A stretch of 64,000 nt of DNA, taken from Caecitellus pseudoparvulus. Its lineage: Eukaryota > Bigyra: Bicosoecida. The stretch lies in NCBI GenBank assembly GCA_965644315.1, contig CBFFRQ010000048.1, forward strand, positions 62,001 through 126,000, in the 5' to 3' direction. Of the stretch, positions 57,201-64,000 are shown in pieces (the first letter of the stretch is position 1; every line of letters begins with the position of its first letter). A program made the translations under genes and the position numbers. The notes under the pieces are model-generated. The model was given only the letters and a program-made list of their open reading frames with translations, was not told the DNA's origin and did not search any database.

Positions 57201-59157
57201 TGCGCTACACTTGAGCAAGGAGGCCTTCCAGGGCACACAAGGGGGCGTGCCCCCTGCGTCGGTGCGTGTGCTGGGGCAAGCGACAGGTCCGCTGCTTGAT
57301 CTGCTCCAGGAAGCAGTGGACACGCTGGAAGCACTGCAAGCAGTGTTCGACTCTGTGGAGTACCCAGACCGTACTCCTTTGCTTCAATGGCGCGAGCACA
57401 GTGCAGAGTCTGACGCTGCAGCTGTAGAAGCGGAGGGAGGTGTCGACGGGCACGGCGTGGGGAGTGCTGCGTCGCCGCCTGCTCCTCCTCCCCGACTTAC
57501 AGCAAAGGCGTTGCATGATGTGACCCCATTCTCAACTCCAGAGGAGTGTGACGTGGAGCGGGCCCCATTCGAGGATGCTGTTGCGGTGCACCGGCTGTTC
57601 CGCGGCCTCGCTCGGCTGGTGCAAGGTCTGGGAGACTTTGTGCAGGCTGTGGCTGCGACGGCGTTCCTCGGTCCACACATCGTGTGTCTGACACACCCAC
57701 GCCTTCCACACACCTTGACTGCTGGCTTGCTCGTCGTGCAGGAGCACCTGGCTCAGATGCTCCAGCTTCCCCACGCGCTGGAGATTTCGTGGGGCAGTGC
57801 ATGCTCCGCACTGCAGGTCGCTTCTTCCTTGCTCGGCTGCGCGAGGAGCATCATGGACGTTGTGCCCTCTGATGTGTCTGTCTTCCGTGATCATGCCCCT
57901 GCAGGCCATGTCAGCCAAGGGTTCCTGTTGCAGGCAGTCATGGCCAGGCTTCATGCGGGTGCGCTGCAAGCGGCGTGGAGCGCGTGGCACGTGTTGCACG
58001 TTTCCGGCGGCCCGCAGGCCATGGCAGGGGACGTGTGCCTAGAGGAGGGGGATATCTCAGATCCACCGCCGTATCCCTGTCAGCCCGAGACACTGCCACC
58101 TTGGCGCGTGCCGCCAGGCTCCGCTTCTGCAGGTGTTCTCGGCGGGGTGTCTGGTTTGTCCCGGCGGGAGGCGGCGTTGGGGGCCGCTGTGTCCCTGCTC
58201 CACCTAGCGGACGGCACACAGGGGGATGCGTCTATCCTGGGGGTGGACGTTGAAGGCACGGCGCTGCGGTATGCTGCGTCTGACTCGGCCGCACATGCGT
58301 CCCCCACCCCCGCAGTGGCGGCGGCCAGTCATGCAGCGTGGGATACCGTTGCCGCTGCCGCACAGGCGCTGACGAAGGTGCAGGTGGGTGTGGAGTACGT
58401 CCAGGCACAGGTTCGGGCGGGGGCTGCAGTGCCGGAGCCCACCAGTGCTAGTGCGTGGCTGGGACCCCTCTTGCGACCGGAGCAACTCTGCGAGGATGCG
58501 GCGGAGGCGCTGCCTGGCGGCCTCACCTCCATGTCCCTGTTGTACGCCGGTGTGCAGATGCACGAGGCCATGTTCCGAGTGGGGCTGGCGGCGCAGAACA
58601 CGTCGGTCGCACCGCCCCCCCCAGCCGGACCGCCGCCCCCCGTTCTCGGCACTTCGCTCTTGCTGCGTGCGGCGGCCAGCCACAGCGCTGAAGGCGCCCC
58701 CATTTCGGCCCTTTTCCTCCCAGAGCTCATGCCTGGCGCTGCGTGGGAGCTGGAGCAGGAGAAAGCACTGGGACCTGCCCGTGGCAGCGTGCGCAGCCTG
58801 CGGTCCACCCCCTCCATGCGCCTGGCTCACTTGCCCACCGCGTCCGCGAGCTCCATGAGTGCTGAGGGCCCGGGACCTCCCAGCCACGCCAAGCTCCTGC
58901 GCATGGGCAAGCTTTTGTGGCAGGACCTGACGTCAACCGTGCGCCGCTTGCTGGTGTCACGGCAGCGCGTGGTTGGGCTGCACGACTCCGAGGGTGTGGA
59001 CCCCGCAGCGCTCGTGAAGGGGGCGCATTCTCGTGCCCATGCACACCACGTCATTGCTGCTTCCACGACAGGCCTGGTGGAGGTGCTGGAGTCCATGGTG
59101 GGAGTGCTCGCGTCCTCAGTGCCGCTGGAGGAGCAAGGCCAGTCAACTGCCCACTAG
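54250..59157 (+). CDS. Very large helical protein of unknown function, about 1635 aa
   Basis: A single frame; the upstream ATG at 54151 is only 6 bp from the preceding stop, so I prefer 54250 (MAAVSAPLAEASALL). The protein is Ala/Leu-rich and helical with repeated hydrophobic blocks, as in alpha-solenoids (for example LLCITCMCSDAALADAFVAV and LQAVMARLHAGALQAAWSAW). Pro-rich linkers occur near 1120 and 1490. No catalytic motif, membrane helix or known domain was recognised. Large scaffold nucleoporins and ubiquitin-ligase or trafficking scaffolds have this look, but I cannot assign one. It follows the cap methyltransferase by 104 bp on the same strand. Confidence 0.6.
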   Translation: MAAVSAPLAEASALLARGLPALVRQDMLQLTQACRRFVHGWLSKGAGCMEGMTTATTVQHVMQGVRASLRLCVRGWWEAASVAATASAQHLVTACAKEHRVLVDTLLLCITCMCSDAALADAFVAVGGVGVVASALRTAVFEAELVLQAPWLAMSCSPSQLVRGSPDAIIAPIITLSERSASRHTFFLPSSASAPVAVRLAAQSAGVTGTLHRSLVALQALLSGDQGAAFVVEHADSSLHAGRARLEVLQAAHRAVNAARGALSGGVPKSAGMAGPLAQAPESEKGVSDSESEVSHAQGAPVWVFPDGQSRYMRDPVRLSSQEAVHAPKRVPARLGPGSESWTWSPVRCPMMAAPITLSPPDLLELLEGVEDVPEADLAAAKAAAKAHSLESTRASSGCCDLTLTLSRVVRLWHTAWNMPDMRCRLLRTPATVSVGQAPELPPDQGSNFRLGLQGVMMCATLAQSVPAFASDAQAAIPAEVDSVLRASCSFSAWLLTGASLHLPAAAAGVCYIPSWVGGEDLALVDQASHWRAVCCALADGAASSVSAATLALTLLSAICEAQGAPSQVPISTVLYAPTAVIVELLRTAVGEGRSLAGCHALLQSPLAAAALHVLASASSTWTGAWSMAATSVDTLCCSVLQVATDAHVGGGLGDTLEAAARHKELYDRIASRWSPGSPWQGSDLHAARDAHAAGMFTSITSAARQGGMRATWLLPAPPAAAQGLAQGGLGAMTGGATLASAMAAFLGSSVASWVVEGTRMLANYVRGSVSREGGLAQVATLPALRQWSPAVLPCLSAVQPGMAPLPRVLHVIHTLSNTAGTPEGAVSLAVASDSWLPGLLQSLELYMSLFQPGKAPADSFHLQAPLQPKRHRGVALGKAHVGEAVLDGVSSVLLSMSLLAPLTPPQGADHAQPWLFSESTSVLRAVVMVLSTAVPPSLARLRLMCKGARDGGLTVQFAAHAGCVLDSFANLTGVLAEAARSLHALHLSKEAFQGTQGGVPPASVRVLGQATGPLLDLLQEAVDTLEALQAVFDSVEYPDRTPLLQWREHSAESDAAAVEAEGGVDGHGVGSAASPPAPPPRLTAKALHDVTPFSTPEECDVERAPFEDAVAVHRLFRGLARLVQGLGDFVQAVAATAFLGPHIVCLTHPRLPHTLTAGLLVVQEHLAQMLQLPHALEISWGSACSALQVASSLLGCARSIMDVVPSDVSVFRDHAPAGHVSQGFLLQAVMARLHAGALQAAWSAWHVLHVSGGPQAMAGDVCLEEGDISDPPPYPCQPETLPPWRVPPGSASAGVLGGVSGLSRREAALGAAVSLLHLADGTQGDASILGVDVEGTALRYAASDSAAHASPTPAVAAASHAAWDTVAAAAQALTKVQVGVEYVQAQVRAGAAVPEPTSASAWLGPLLRPEQLCEDAAEALPGGLTSMSLLYAGVQMHEAMFRVGLAAQNTSVAPPPPAGPPPPVLGTSLLLRAAASHSAEGAPISALFLPELMPGAAWELEQEKALGPARGSVRSLRSTPSMRLAHLPTASASSMSAEGPGPPSHAKLLRMGKLLWQDLTSTVRRLLVSRQRVVGLHDSEGVDPAALVKGAHSRAHAHHVIAASTTGLVEVLESMVGVLASSVPLEEQGQSTAH

Positions 59158-59353
59158 CCACGTTCGACCCCCCCTCCACACACACAACCAATTCGACCAC
59201 CACCTCAACCCGTCCCCTAAAAATGTAATTGTACGCGTCAAAACTTGCCCTGCATTGGGAGTGTGTGCTGCTGGCGTGGCGTCGTTTCTCCACTGCACAG
59301 GCGCGTTTCAAGCGAAACGTGCTCGAGCACTGCGTCGAGTTAGAGGCTTCAAG

Positions 59354-61043
59354 ATGACGCGCCTCACAGCAGAGCTTGTCCGCAAGAAGGCAGAACACCA
59401 CGATGGCATTATTGGCGACCTTGAGGAGATCAGCCTGCACCAGCTGGAGCTGGAGAAGCTGGAAGTGATCGGCGAGCTTTGTCGCAAACTCCGCATTCTG
59501 TACCTGCAAAACAACATCATTCCCCGCATCGAGAACATTCACTACCTCAAAGACTTGCGGTACCTTAACATGGCCTTGAATAATGTGGAGCGCATTGAGG
59601 GCCTGCGGTGAGTCCCCGATCGCCGGCTGTGCCTGGTGTTGTCCGTTGGGAGGCAAAACGCCAGCGCACTCACGTTGCCCCTCGCACTCCAGGTCTTGTG
59701 AGTTCCTGGAGAAGTTGGACTTGACAGTGAACTTCATTGACCTGGACACCTTCGAGGAGAGCATCCAGCACCTGGCCCCGCTGTCCCATTTCAAGGAGCT
59801 CTTCCTCATGGGCAACCCGGCCATGGAGTGGGACTCGGCACGGGCCTTCATCGTGGCGACGCTGCCCCAGCTGCAGCGCCTGGACGGCCAGGAAATCACT
59901 CGCACTGAGCGCATTAAGGCAGTGCAGGACCTGCCTCGGCTGACGCAGGAGCTGCGAGCCGCTGTGCCGGCAGCCAAGGCCCGCCGAGCTGAGAAGGAAG
60001 CCAAGGCCGTCGCAGCGGCGGCCGCCGGAGAGGAGTCGGCACCCTGGACCCCAGCCAGTCGAGTGGAGCTGTACCGAGAGGTGCAGGAACAGAAAGAAGA
60101 GGAAGCGCGGCGCAAGGCGGAGCTGGAGCCTCGCAAGCGCGATGCGGAGAAGGAGCACCGCGAGAAGCTGGCTGCCACCCGAGCTGCCGAGGGCAAGGGC
60201 AGCGCAGGGCCTGGCGACAGCGAGCCGTCAGTGCCGGCAGCCCAGGGCGGGGCCTCTTCCGTGCGCCCCGCACTTCCTCGCATGGCTAATGAGGGGCGCC
60301 TGGACTTCAAGCTGGAGGACGAGGATGGGCAGGGCAACAGCGTGCTCACCCTGCCCCTTCCGCGTTTCTTGGACTCGTCCCTCGTGGACGTGGATGTGCA
60401 CCCCCTGTACGTGTCAGTGGTGGTGAAGAACAAGCTCTTTCGCCTGCACTGGCCTGAGGAGGTGCGGCCTGACGCAGGCTCGGCGCGGCGCTCCACTACC
60501 ACGGGCGCCCTCGTCATCACAGTGCCCAAAGTGTCCCCCAAGGAGGGATACATGGCTCTGGTGCGCCGGGACAAGGCGGCAGCCAAGGCGGCAGCCAAGG
60601 CCAAGCGGGCCTCCGCACGTGGAGCCACCTTGGACACGCAAGCCGGCGTGTCAGGTGGGCCGCCGGTTCGCGGGGGTGGTGGCACTGTGATGGATTTTGC
60701 CATGGCAGCCGCATCCTCCGCTCGCAAATCCAGCGGCAAGGGCCGGAAGGGGTCCAAGAAGAGCAAAACACAGGGGGCAGGCAAAGGCTCCAAGTCGTCC
60801 AAAACCGTGTCGTTGGCGGGCTTGGTTCCAGGTGCGCCGGTGGTGGATGCAGGTGTGGGCCAGCTGCTCATGACCGCCACGGCCTCGCGACCACTTGCCG
60901 AGCCAGAGGCCCACAGTGCCGCCAGCGAGCCCACGCCAGCCATGCCCGGGTCTGATGCCAAGCCCCCAGCACCTCAGCTCATCGACGAGGCTGGGGGGGC
61001 GTTGGAAGTGAAGCCATCACCCGCTGTATCTGCCCTTGACTGA
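59354..61043 (+). CDS. DNAAF11: DNAAF11 (LRRC6/tilB), axonemal dynein assembly factor
   Basis: Two exons, 59354-59607 and 59693-61043, with an 85-bp intron (donor GTGAGT), give 534 residues. The start MTRLTAELVRKKAEHHDG and the block ISLHQLELEKLEVI match the family's N-terminus. Leucine-rich repeats follow (RILYLQNNIIPRIENI, RYLNMALNNVERIEGL, EKLDLTVNFIDLD), then the cap motif KELFLMGNP and LPQLQRLDGQEI. A coiled-coil linker leads to a CS-like domain with SLVDVDVHPLYVSVVVKNK and TTTGALVITVPKV. DNAAF11 works with HSP90-type chaperones to preassemble dynein arms in the cytoplasm, so this organism should build motile cilia. Confidence 0.95.
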
Positions 61044-61936
61044 GCCATGTGTGTGGGGTGTGTTCATGCTTGTATGTGGTGCCGGGCGGGGCGTGGCGTT
61101 GGGCGAGGGGCGGCTGTGAGGGGAGCATTGAGCAGGGAGGTAGAGGGGCCCTGGCGTTCAGTTCCGCTTTCGGGTATGAAGGGGGTGGAGAGGCGGGCTC
61201 AGCGCACACTGTGAGCAGGTCGTGACAGCGGCAGTCCTGGCTTGTGCTGCGGCATGAAGGGAAGCACACCCTGCGGCAGCGGTCGTCAGGTGGATGGGGG
61301 GCAGGTCGCCGTTCGTCCTTGGCGTGAGTGCGAGTGGTCCTGGTTAGGCTGCACTTTGCGCATGTGGGGTGTGGAGAAGAAGAACGGTACGGGGTTGTGT
61401 CGAGTCAGGCGGGCGGGTGTGTGATCGGCTGGCATTGGGAAACAGGCGGCCACTGCGCGGCGTGCAGGTCGTGTGAACGGTTCTCTGGAGGTCTGGGGAG
61501 CACGTGTCAGGCATATGGTGCTGAGGCATGCCGGCAAGCGTTGTTGGGCAGCCTGTGCTTGAGCTGGAACCTTGCGCGAATGGGGGGAGGACTGCTGGGT
61601 GTGTGACGGGCAGGTCAGGATGTTGATGTTTGATTCCAATTCAGGCAAGTGCAGCCATCGTGTCTTGTGATGCTTGGGTGTGCTTGGTCGAAGTGGTGCA
61701 GGAGTGCGGCGGCAGAGCGTGGCCGGCGCAGCCCACCTGAGCAGTGCGGTGCGCCGGTCAGTTCGAAGCCAGCTGCGCCGCCAGCGCAATCGCGCCGAAA
61801 CGCAGCAGCGCCAGGCACGACACTGCCTTGGTTGCTTCAAAATCAGCATGCTCATCTTGCACTGCCATTGAGCATGTGGAAGCAGGTGCACTTAGTGTTT
61901 GGTGCTTGTGGTGCCTGTGGTGCCTGAGCAGCAGCG
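61044..61936. other. Long G/T-rich intergenic region
   Basis: This 893-bp stretch between DNAAF11 and the ankyrin cluster is G/T-rich on the plus strand with many GTGTG and GGGG runs and has no credible coding frame, promoter motif or RNA gene. Confidence 0.4.
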
Positions 61937-62797
61937 TTGGCTTGCAAGGGTGCGAGGTGCGGAATCTGGCTTCGCAGCGCCATGGGGGCTGCGAGCAGCT
62001 ACGTGTTAGTGGTGGGACACACCCGAATTATATGTGCAGAGGAGGTGCCGGGTACATTTCTGGGCATGCTGGATTGGTGTGGGTGTGGTGTGCGTGCGGC
62101 GAAGGAAAGGATGTCAAGCAGGCTCACAACGGCTGGCTGCGTTGTAGCTTGCGAGGAAGGGCATGTGGAAGAGCTGCATGAGCTGCTGGAGCTGGAGGGG
62201 AGGGCTGCAGTAAATGTGCATTTCAGAGACGAGCATGGACCTGAGGCCTGCCTCCGACTTGCTTGTATAAACGGCCATGCTGATGTTCTGCGCGAACTGC
62301 TGGCGCTGACGGGAGATCGAGAAATGGATGTGCACGCTGACTTCAGGGGCGTTCCTGAGGCCTGCTTCCGGGCTGCTTGTGAGAATGGGCATGTAAATGT
62401 TCTGCGCGAGCTGCTGGCTCTGGCGGGTGACCGGGAGGTGGACGTGCACGCGGGGCCAGAGAACGAGCCTGAGCAAGGCTTCAGGTGGGCCTGTGAGAAT
62501 GGGCATGTCGATGTAGTCCGGGCGCTGCTTGCGTTGACTGGGCATCGCGAAGTGGACGTGCACGCTGGGTGCGAAGGCAAGCCTGATGATTGCTTCCAGC
62601 TTGCCTGCACAAATGGGCATGTGAATGTTCTGCGTGAGCTGCTGGGCCTCACGGGGCACCGGGCCATTCCCCTTCAGACCCGACTTGACGCTGGGCAGCT
62701 AGCGGTGCAGCCAGCCAAGGATGCTGTGTGGGGCGGCACCAGCACTCGACGTGGGCGGCGTGGCATGGTGCTGCTGCGGGCAGGTGCAGGGCGGTGA
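61937..62797 (+). CDS. Ankyrin-like repeat protein 1
   Basis: The frame from 61937 gives 286 residues; internal ATGs at 62066 and 62111 are possible starts. About five repeats of 37-39 residues follow a pattern such as CFRAACENGHVNVLRELLAL, then TGDREVDVHAG. The helix-turn-helix part with a GH-x-x-V-x-x-LL core is ankyrin-like, although the TPLH element of classical ankyrin repeats is replaced by EACFRxAC. After the fifth repeat the frame continues into low-complexity sequence (62660-62797), which may be intronic or decayed. A related gene lies 260 bp downstream. Function is unknown; such repeats mediate protein binding. Confidence 0.5.
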   Translation: MACKGARCGIWLRSAMGAASSYVLVVGHTRIICAEEVPGTFLGMLDWCGCGVRAAKERMSSRLTTAGCVVACEEGHVEELHELLELEGRAAVNVHFRDEHGPEACLRLACINGHADVLRELLALTGDREMDVHADFRGVPEACFRAACENGHVNVLRELLALAGDREVDVHAGPENEPEQGFRWACENGHVDVVRALLALTGHREVDVHAGCEGKPDDCFQLACTNGHVNVLRELLGLTGHRAIPLQTRLDAGQLAVQPAKDAVWGGTSTRRGRRGMVLLRAGAGR

Positions 62798-63056
62798 TGG
62801 TGGCGTGCAGCGTGTGGTCTGGGCTGTGGCTTTGGTGGCGATGGGTGCCGTGAGGGCTGGTTGTGGCAGGGGGTGCGTGGGGCGTCCCATGCGGGGCAAT
62901 GCAGCACAGTGGGTGGGGCAGGTCAAACTGTGGACGCCTGTAACAACAATATTCTGCGACATGGGGACGATGGGATTCATACATGCAAGCTTTGCGTGGG
63001 ATCGCCCCGTGCAGTGTTGAGTGTTGGTGTGGTGCGGAAACTGGATCCACCACGCC

Positions 63057-64000
63057 ATGGCAGATGACGGCAGTTGTGAGAGCTGGCTGGATCATTGGCG
63101 GGCAGGGTGCAGGGCGAAGGATGTGGAGTGTCTGTTGACACTGCTGGAGGAAGGATGTGGGTCGGGGAGGGCCAGTGTGGAGGCTCTTGGGCCGGATGAT
63201 GTTGCGGAGGCAGCGAGAGTGGCCTGTGAGGTGGCTGAGGTTGACTTGTTGAGGCAGCTGTTCGGCTTGGTCGAGGACGGGGTGTGCGGTGAGCATGGTA
63301 TTTTTGATGGAGCATTCCGAGCAGCATGTGAGGGTGGGCATACGGGCATAGTGCGCGAGCTGCTGGCTTTGAGCGGTGCTGCTGCGGTGGATGTACATGC
63401 CGGGCCGCCTGGCAAGCCCGAGTACTGCTTCACAGTTGCCTGCGAGAGGGGGTATGTCGGTGTGGTGCGAGAGCTGCTGGCTTTGACTGGGGACCAAGCT
63501 GTGGATGTGCATGCTGGGGATCGATATGGGCTGGAGCAAGGCTTCCGGCTTGCTTGTCAGAAAGGGCATATTAGCGTCGTGCGGGAGCTGTTGGCTTTGA
63601 CCGGGGACCGAGAAGTAGACGTGCACGCTGGGCCTGAGGGCGAGCCTGAGGCTGGCTTCCGACTTGCCTGTGCAAATGGGCATGGGGGGGTTGTGCGCGA
63701 GCTGCTGGCGCTCAATGGTGAACGAGCCGTGAATGTGCATGTTGGGACTGAGCACGGCTTTCGGTGGGCATGTTGGAATGGGCATGTGGGGGTTGTGCGC
63801 GAACTGCTAGCTCTGACGGGTGACCGTGAGGTATATGTGCATGGAGGGATCAGTGGCGATACAGAGGAGGGGTTTCGCCTGGCCTGTAAGTATGGTCATA
63901 TCGCTGTGGTGCGCGAGCTGCTGGCTTTGGGCGGGCATCGTGAGGTGGACGTTCATGCTGGGCCTGAGGGCAAGCCTGAGTTTGGGTTTAGGTGGGCATG
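63057..64000 (+). CDS. Ankyrin-like repeat protein 2 (right edge truncated)
   Basis: An open frame starts MADDGSCESWLDHWRAGCRA at 63057 and runs off the window without a stop, for at least 314 residues. After a 75-residue N-terminus come at least six to seven repeats (from about 63290) such as GFRLACANGHGGVVRELLAL followed by a Gly/Glu-x-Arg-x-VxVHAG linker. The repeats are closely related to those of the gene at 61937, and units within the gene are very similar at the DNA level, suggesting recent duplication. One unit near 63740 has a shortened linker (HVGTEHGFRWAC). The 3' end is outside the window. Confidence 0.68.
   Translation, partial: MADDGSCESWLDHWRAGCRAKDVECLLTLLEEGCGSGRASVEALGPDDVAEAARVACEVAEVDLLRQLFGLVEDGVCGEHGIFDGAFRAACEGGHTGIVRELLALSGAAAVDVHAGPPGKPEYCFTVACERGYVGVVRELLALTGDQAVDVHAGDRYGLEQGFRLACQKGHISVVRELLALTGDREVDVHAGPEGEPEAGFRLACANGHGGVVRELLALNGERAVNVHVGTEHGFRWACWNGHVGVVRELLALTGDREVYVHGGISGDTEEGFRLACKYGHIAVVRELLALGGHREVDVHAGPEGKPEFGFRWA

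Noticed and set aside
59051-60961. 636-residue minus-strand frame
   Set aside because: Antisense to DNAAF11, whose LRR and CS domains are clear.
1-64000. Bacterial or viral origin of the window
   Set aside because: Spliceosomal introns, RACK1, eEFSec, DNAAF11 and separase show nuclear eukaryotic DNA.

Overview
This window is nuclear DNA of a GC-rich unicellular eukaryote, most likely a flagellated alga. Several genes only read through when short GT-AG introns of about 64-116 bp are removed. The products are eukaryotic: separase, RACK1, mRNA cap methyltransferase, LSM1, DIS3L2, eEFSec, a NIMA-type kinase and the axonemal dynein assembly factor DNAAF11. DNAAF11 implies motile cilia, eEFSec implies selenoprotein synthesis, and an MLO-family membrane protein and a hybrid histidine kinase fit an alga. 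I saw no TGTAA polyadenylation signal just downstream of the stop codons I examined, so a green alga is not proven and I do not name a lineage.

Layout, left to right. 0-3.9 kb: an MLO-like gene running off the left edge (-), divergent from a small BLOC-1 subunit 2-like gene (+). 3.9-11.1 kb: a 1438-residue EF-hand protein and a membrane hybrid histidine kinase (both -). 11.5-19 kb: a four-helix membrane protein (+) converging on a 2210-residue separase (-). 19.3-25.6 kb: a double FtsX-domain permease (+), then LSM1 and eEFSec (-). 25.8-32.1 kb: an unrecognised protein (-), a small unknown (+) overlapping the end of an ADP-ribosylglycohydrolase gene (-), a theta-like GST (+) and a PTEN/auxilin-like phosphatase (-). 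32.5-41.5 kb: a membrane-anchored methyltransferase (+), DIS3L2 (+), a small SET protein (-), RACK1 (+) and two tandem paralogues of an acidic protein with a Cys-rich tail (+). 41.3-51.6 kb: CDK5RAP1-type methylthiotransferase, NEK kinase, a protein with 17 tandem DDFGDF repeats, and a GT34-type glycosyltransferase (all -). 52.2-61 kb: cap methyltransferase, a 1.6-kresidue unknown, and DNAAF11 (all +). 61-64 kb: lower-GC, G/T-rich sequence and two ankyrin-like repeat genes, the second cut by the right edge.

Genes are packed tightly, with convergent stop codons as close as 10 bp and two convergent overlaps. Introns lie near gene 5' ends, and the longest genes look intronless. Functional themes are RNA metabolism (LSM1, DIS3L2, cap methyltransferase, CDK5RAP1, eEFSec, RACK1), cilium and cell cycle (DNAAF11, NEK, separase), and membrane traffic (BLOC-1-like subunit, DDFGDF-repeat protein, PTEN/auxilin-like protein). 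This is a normal mosaic of eukaryotic genes, not an operon-like system. The most unusual elements are the DDFGDF repeat protein, the SAP module in separase, the acidic tandem paralogues and the ankyrin cluster.
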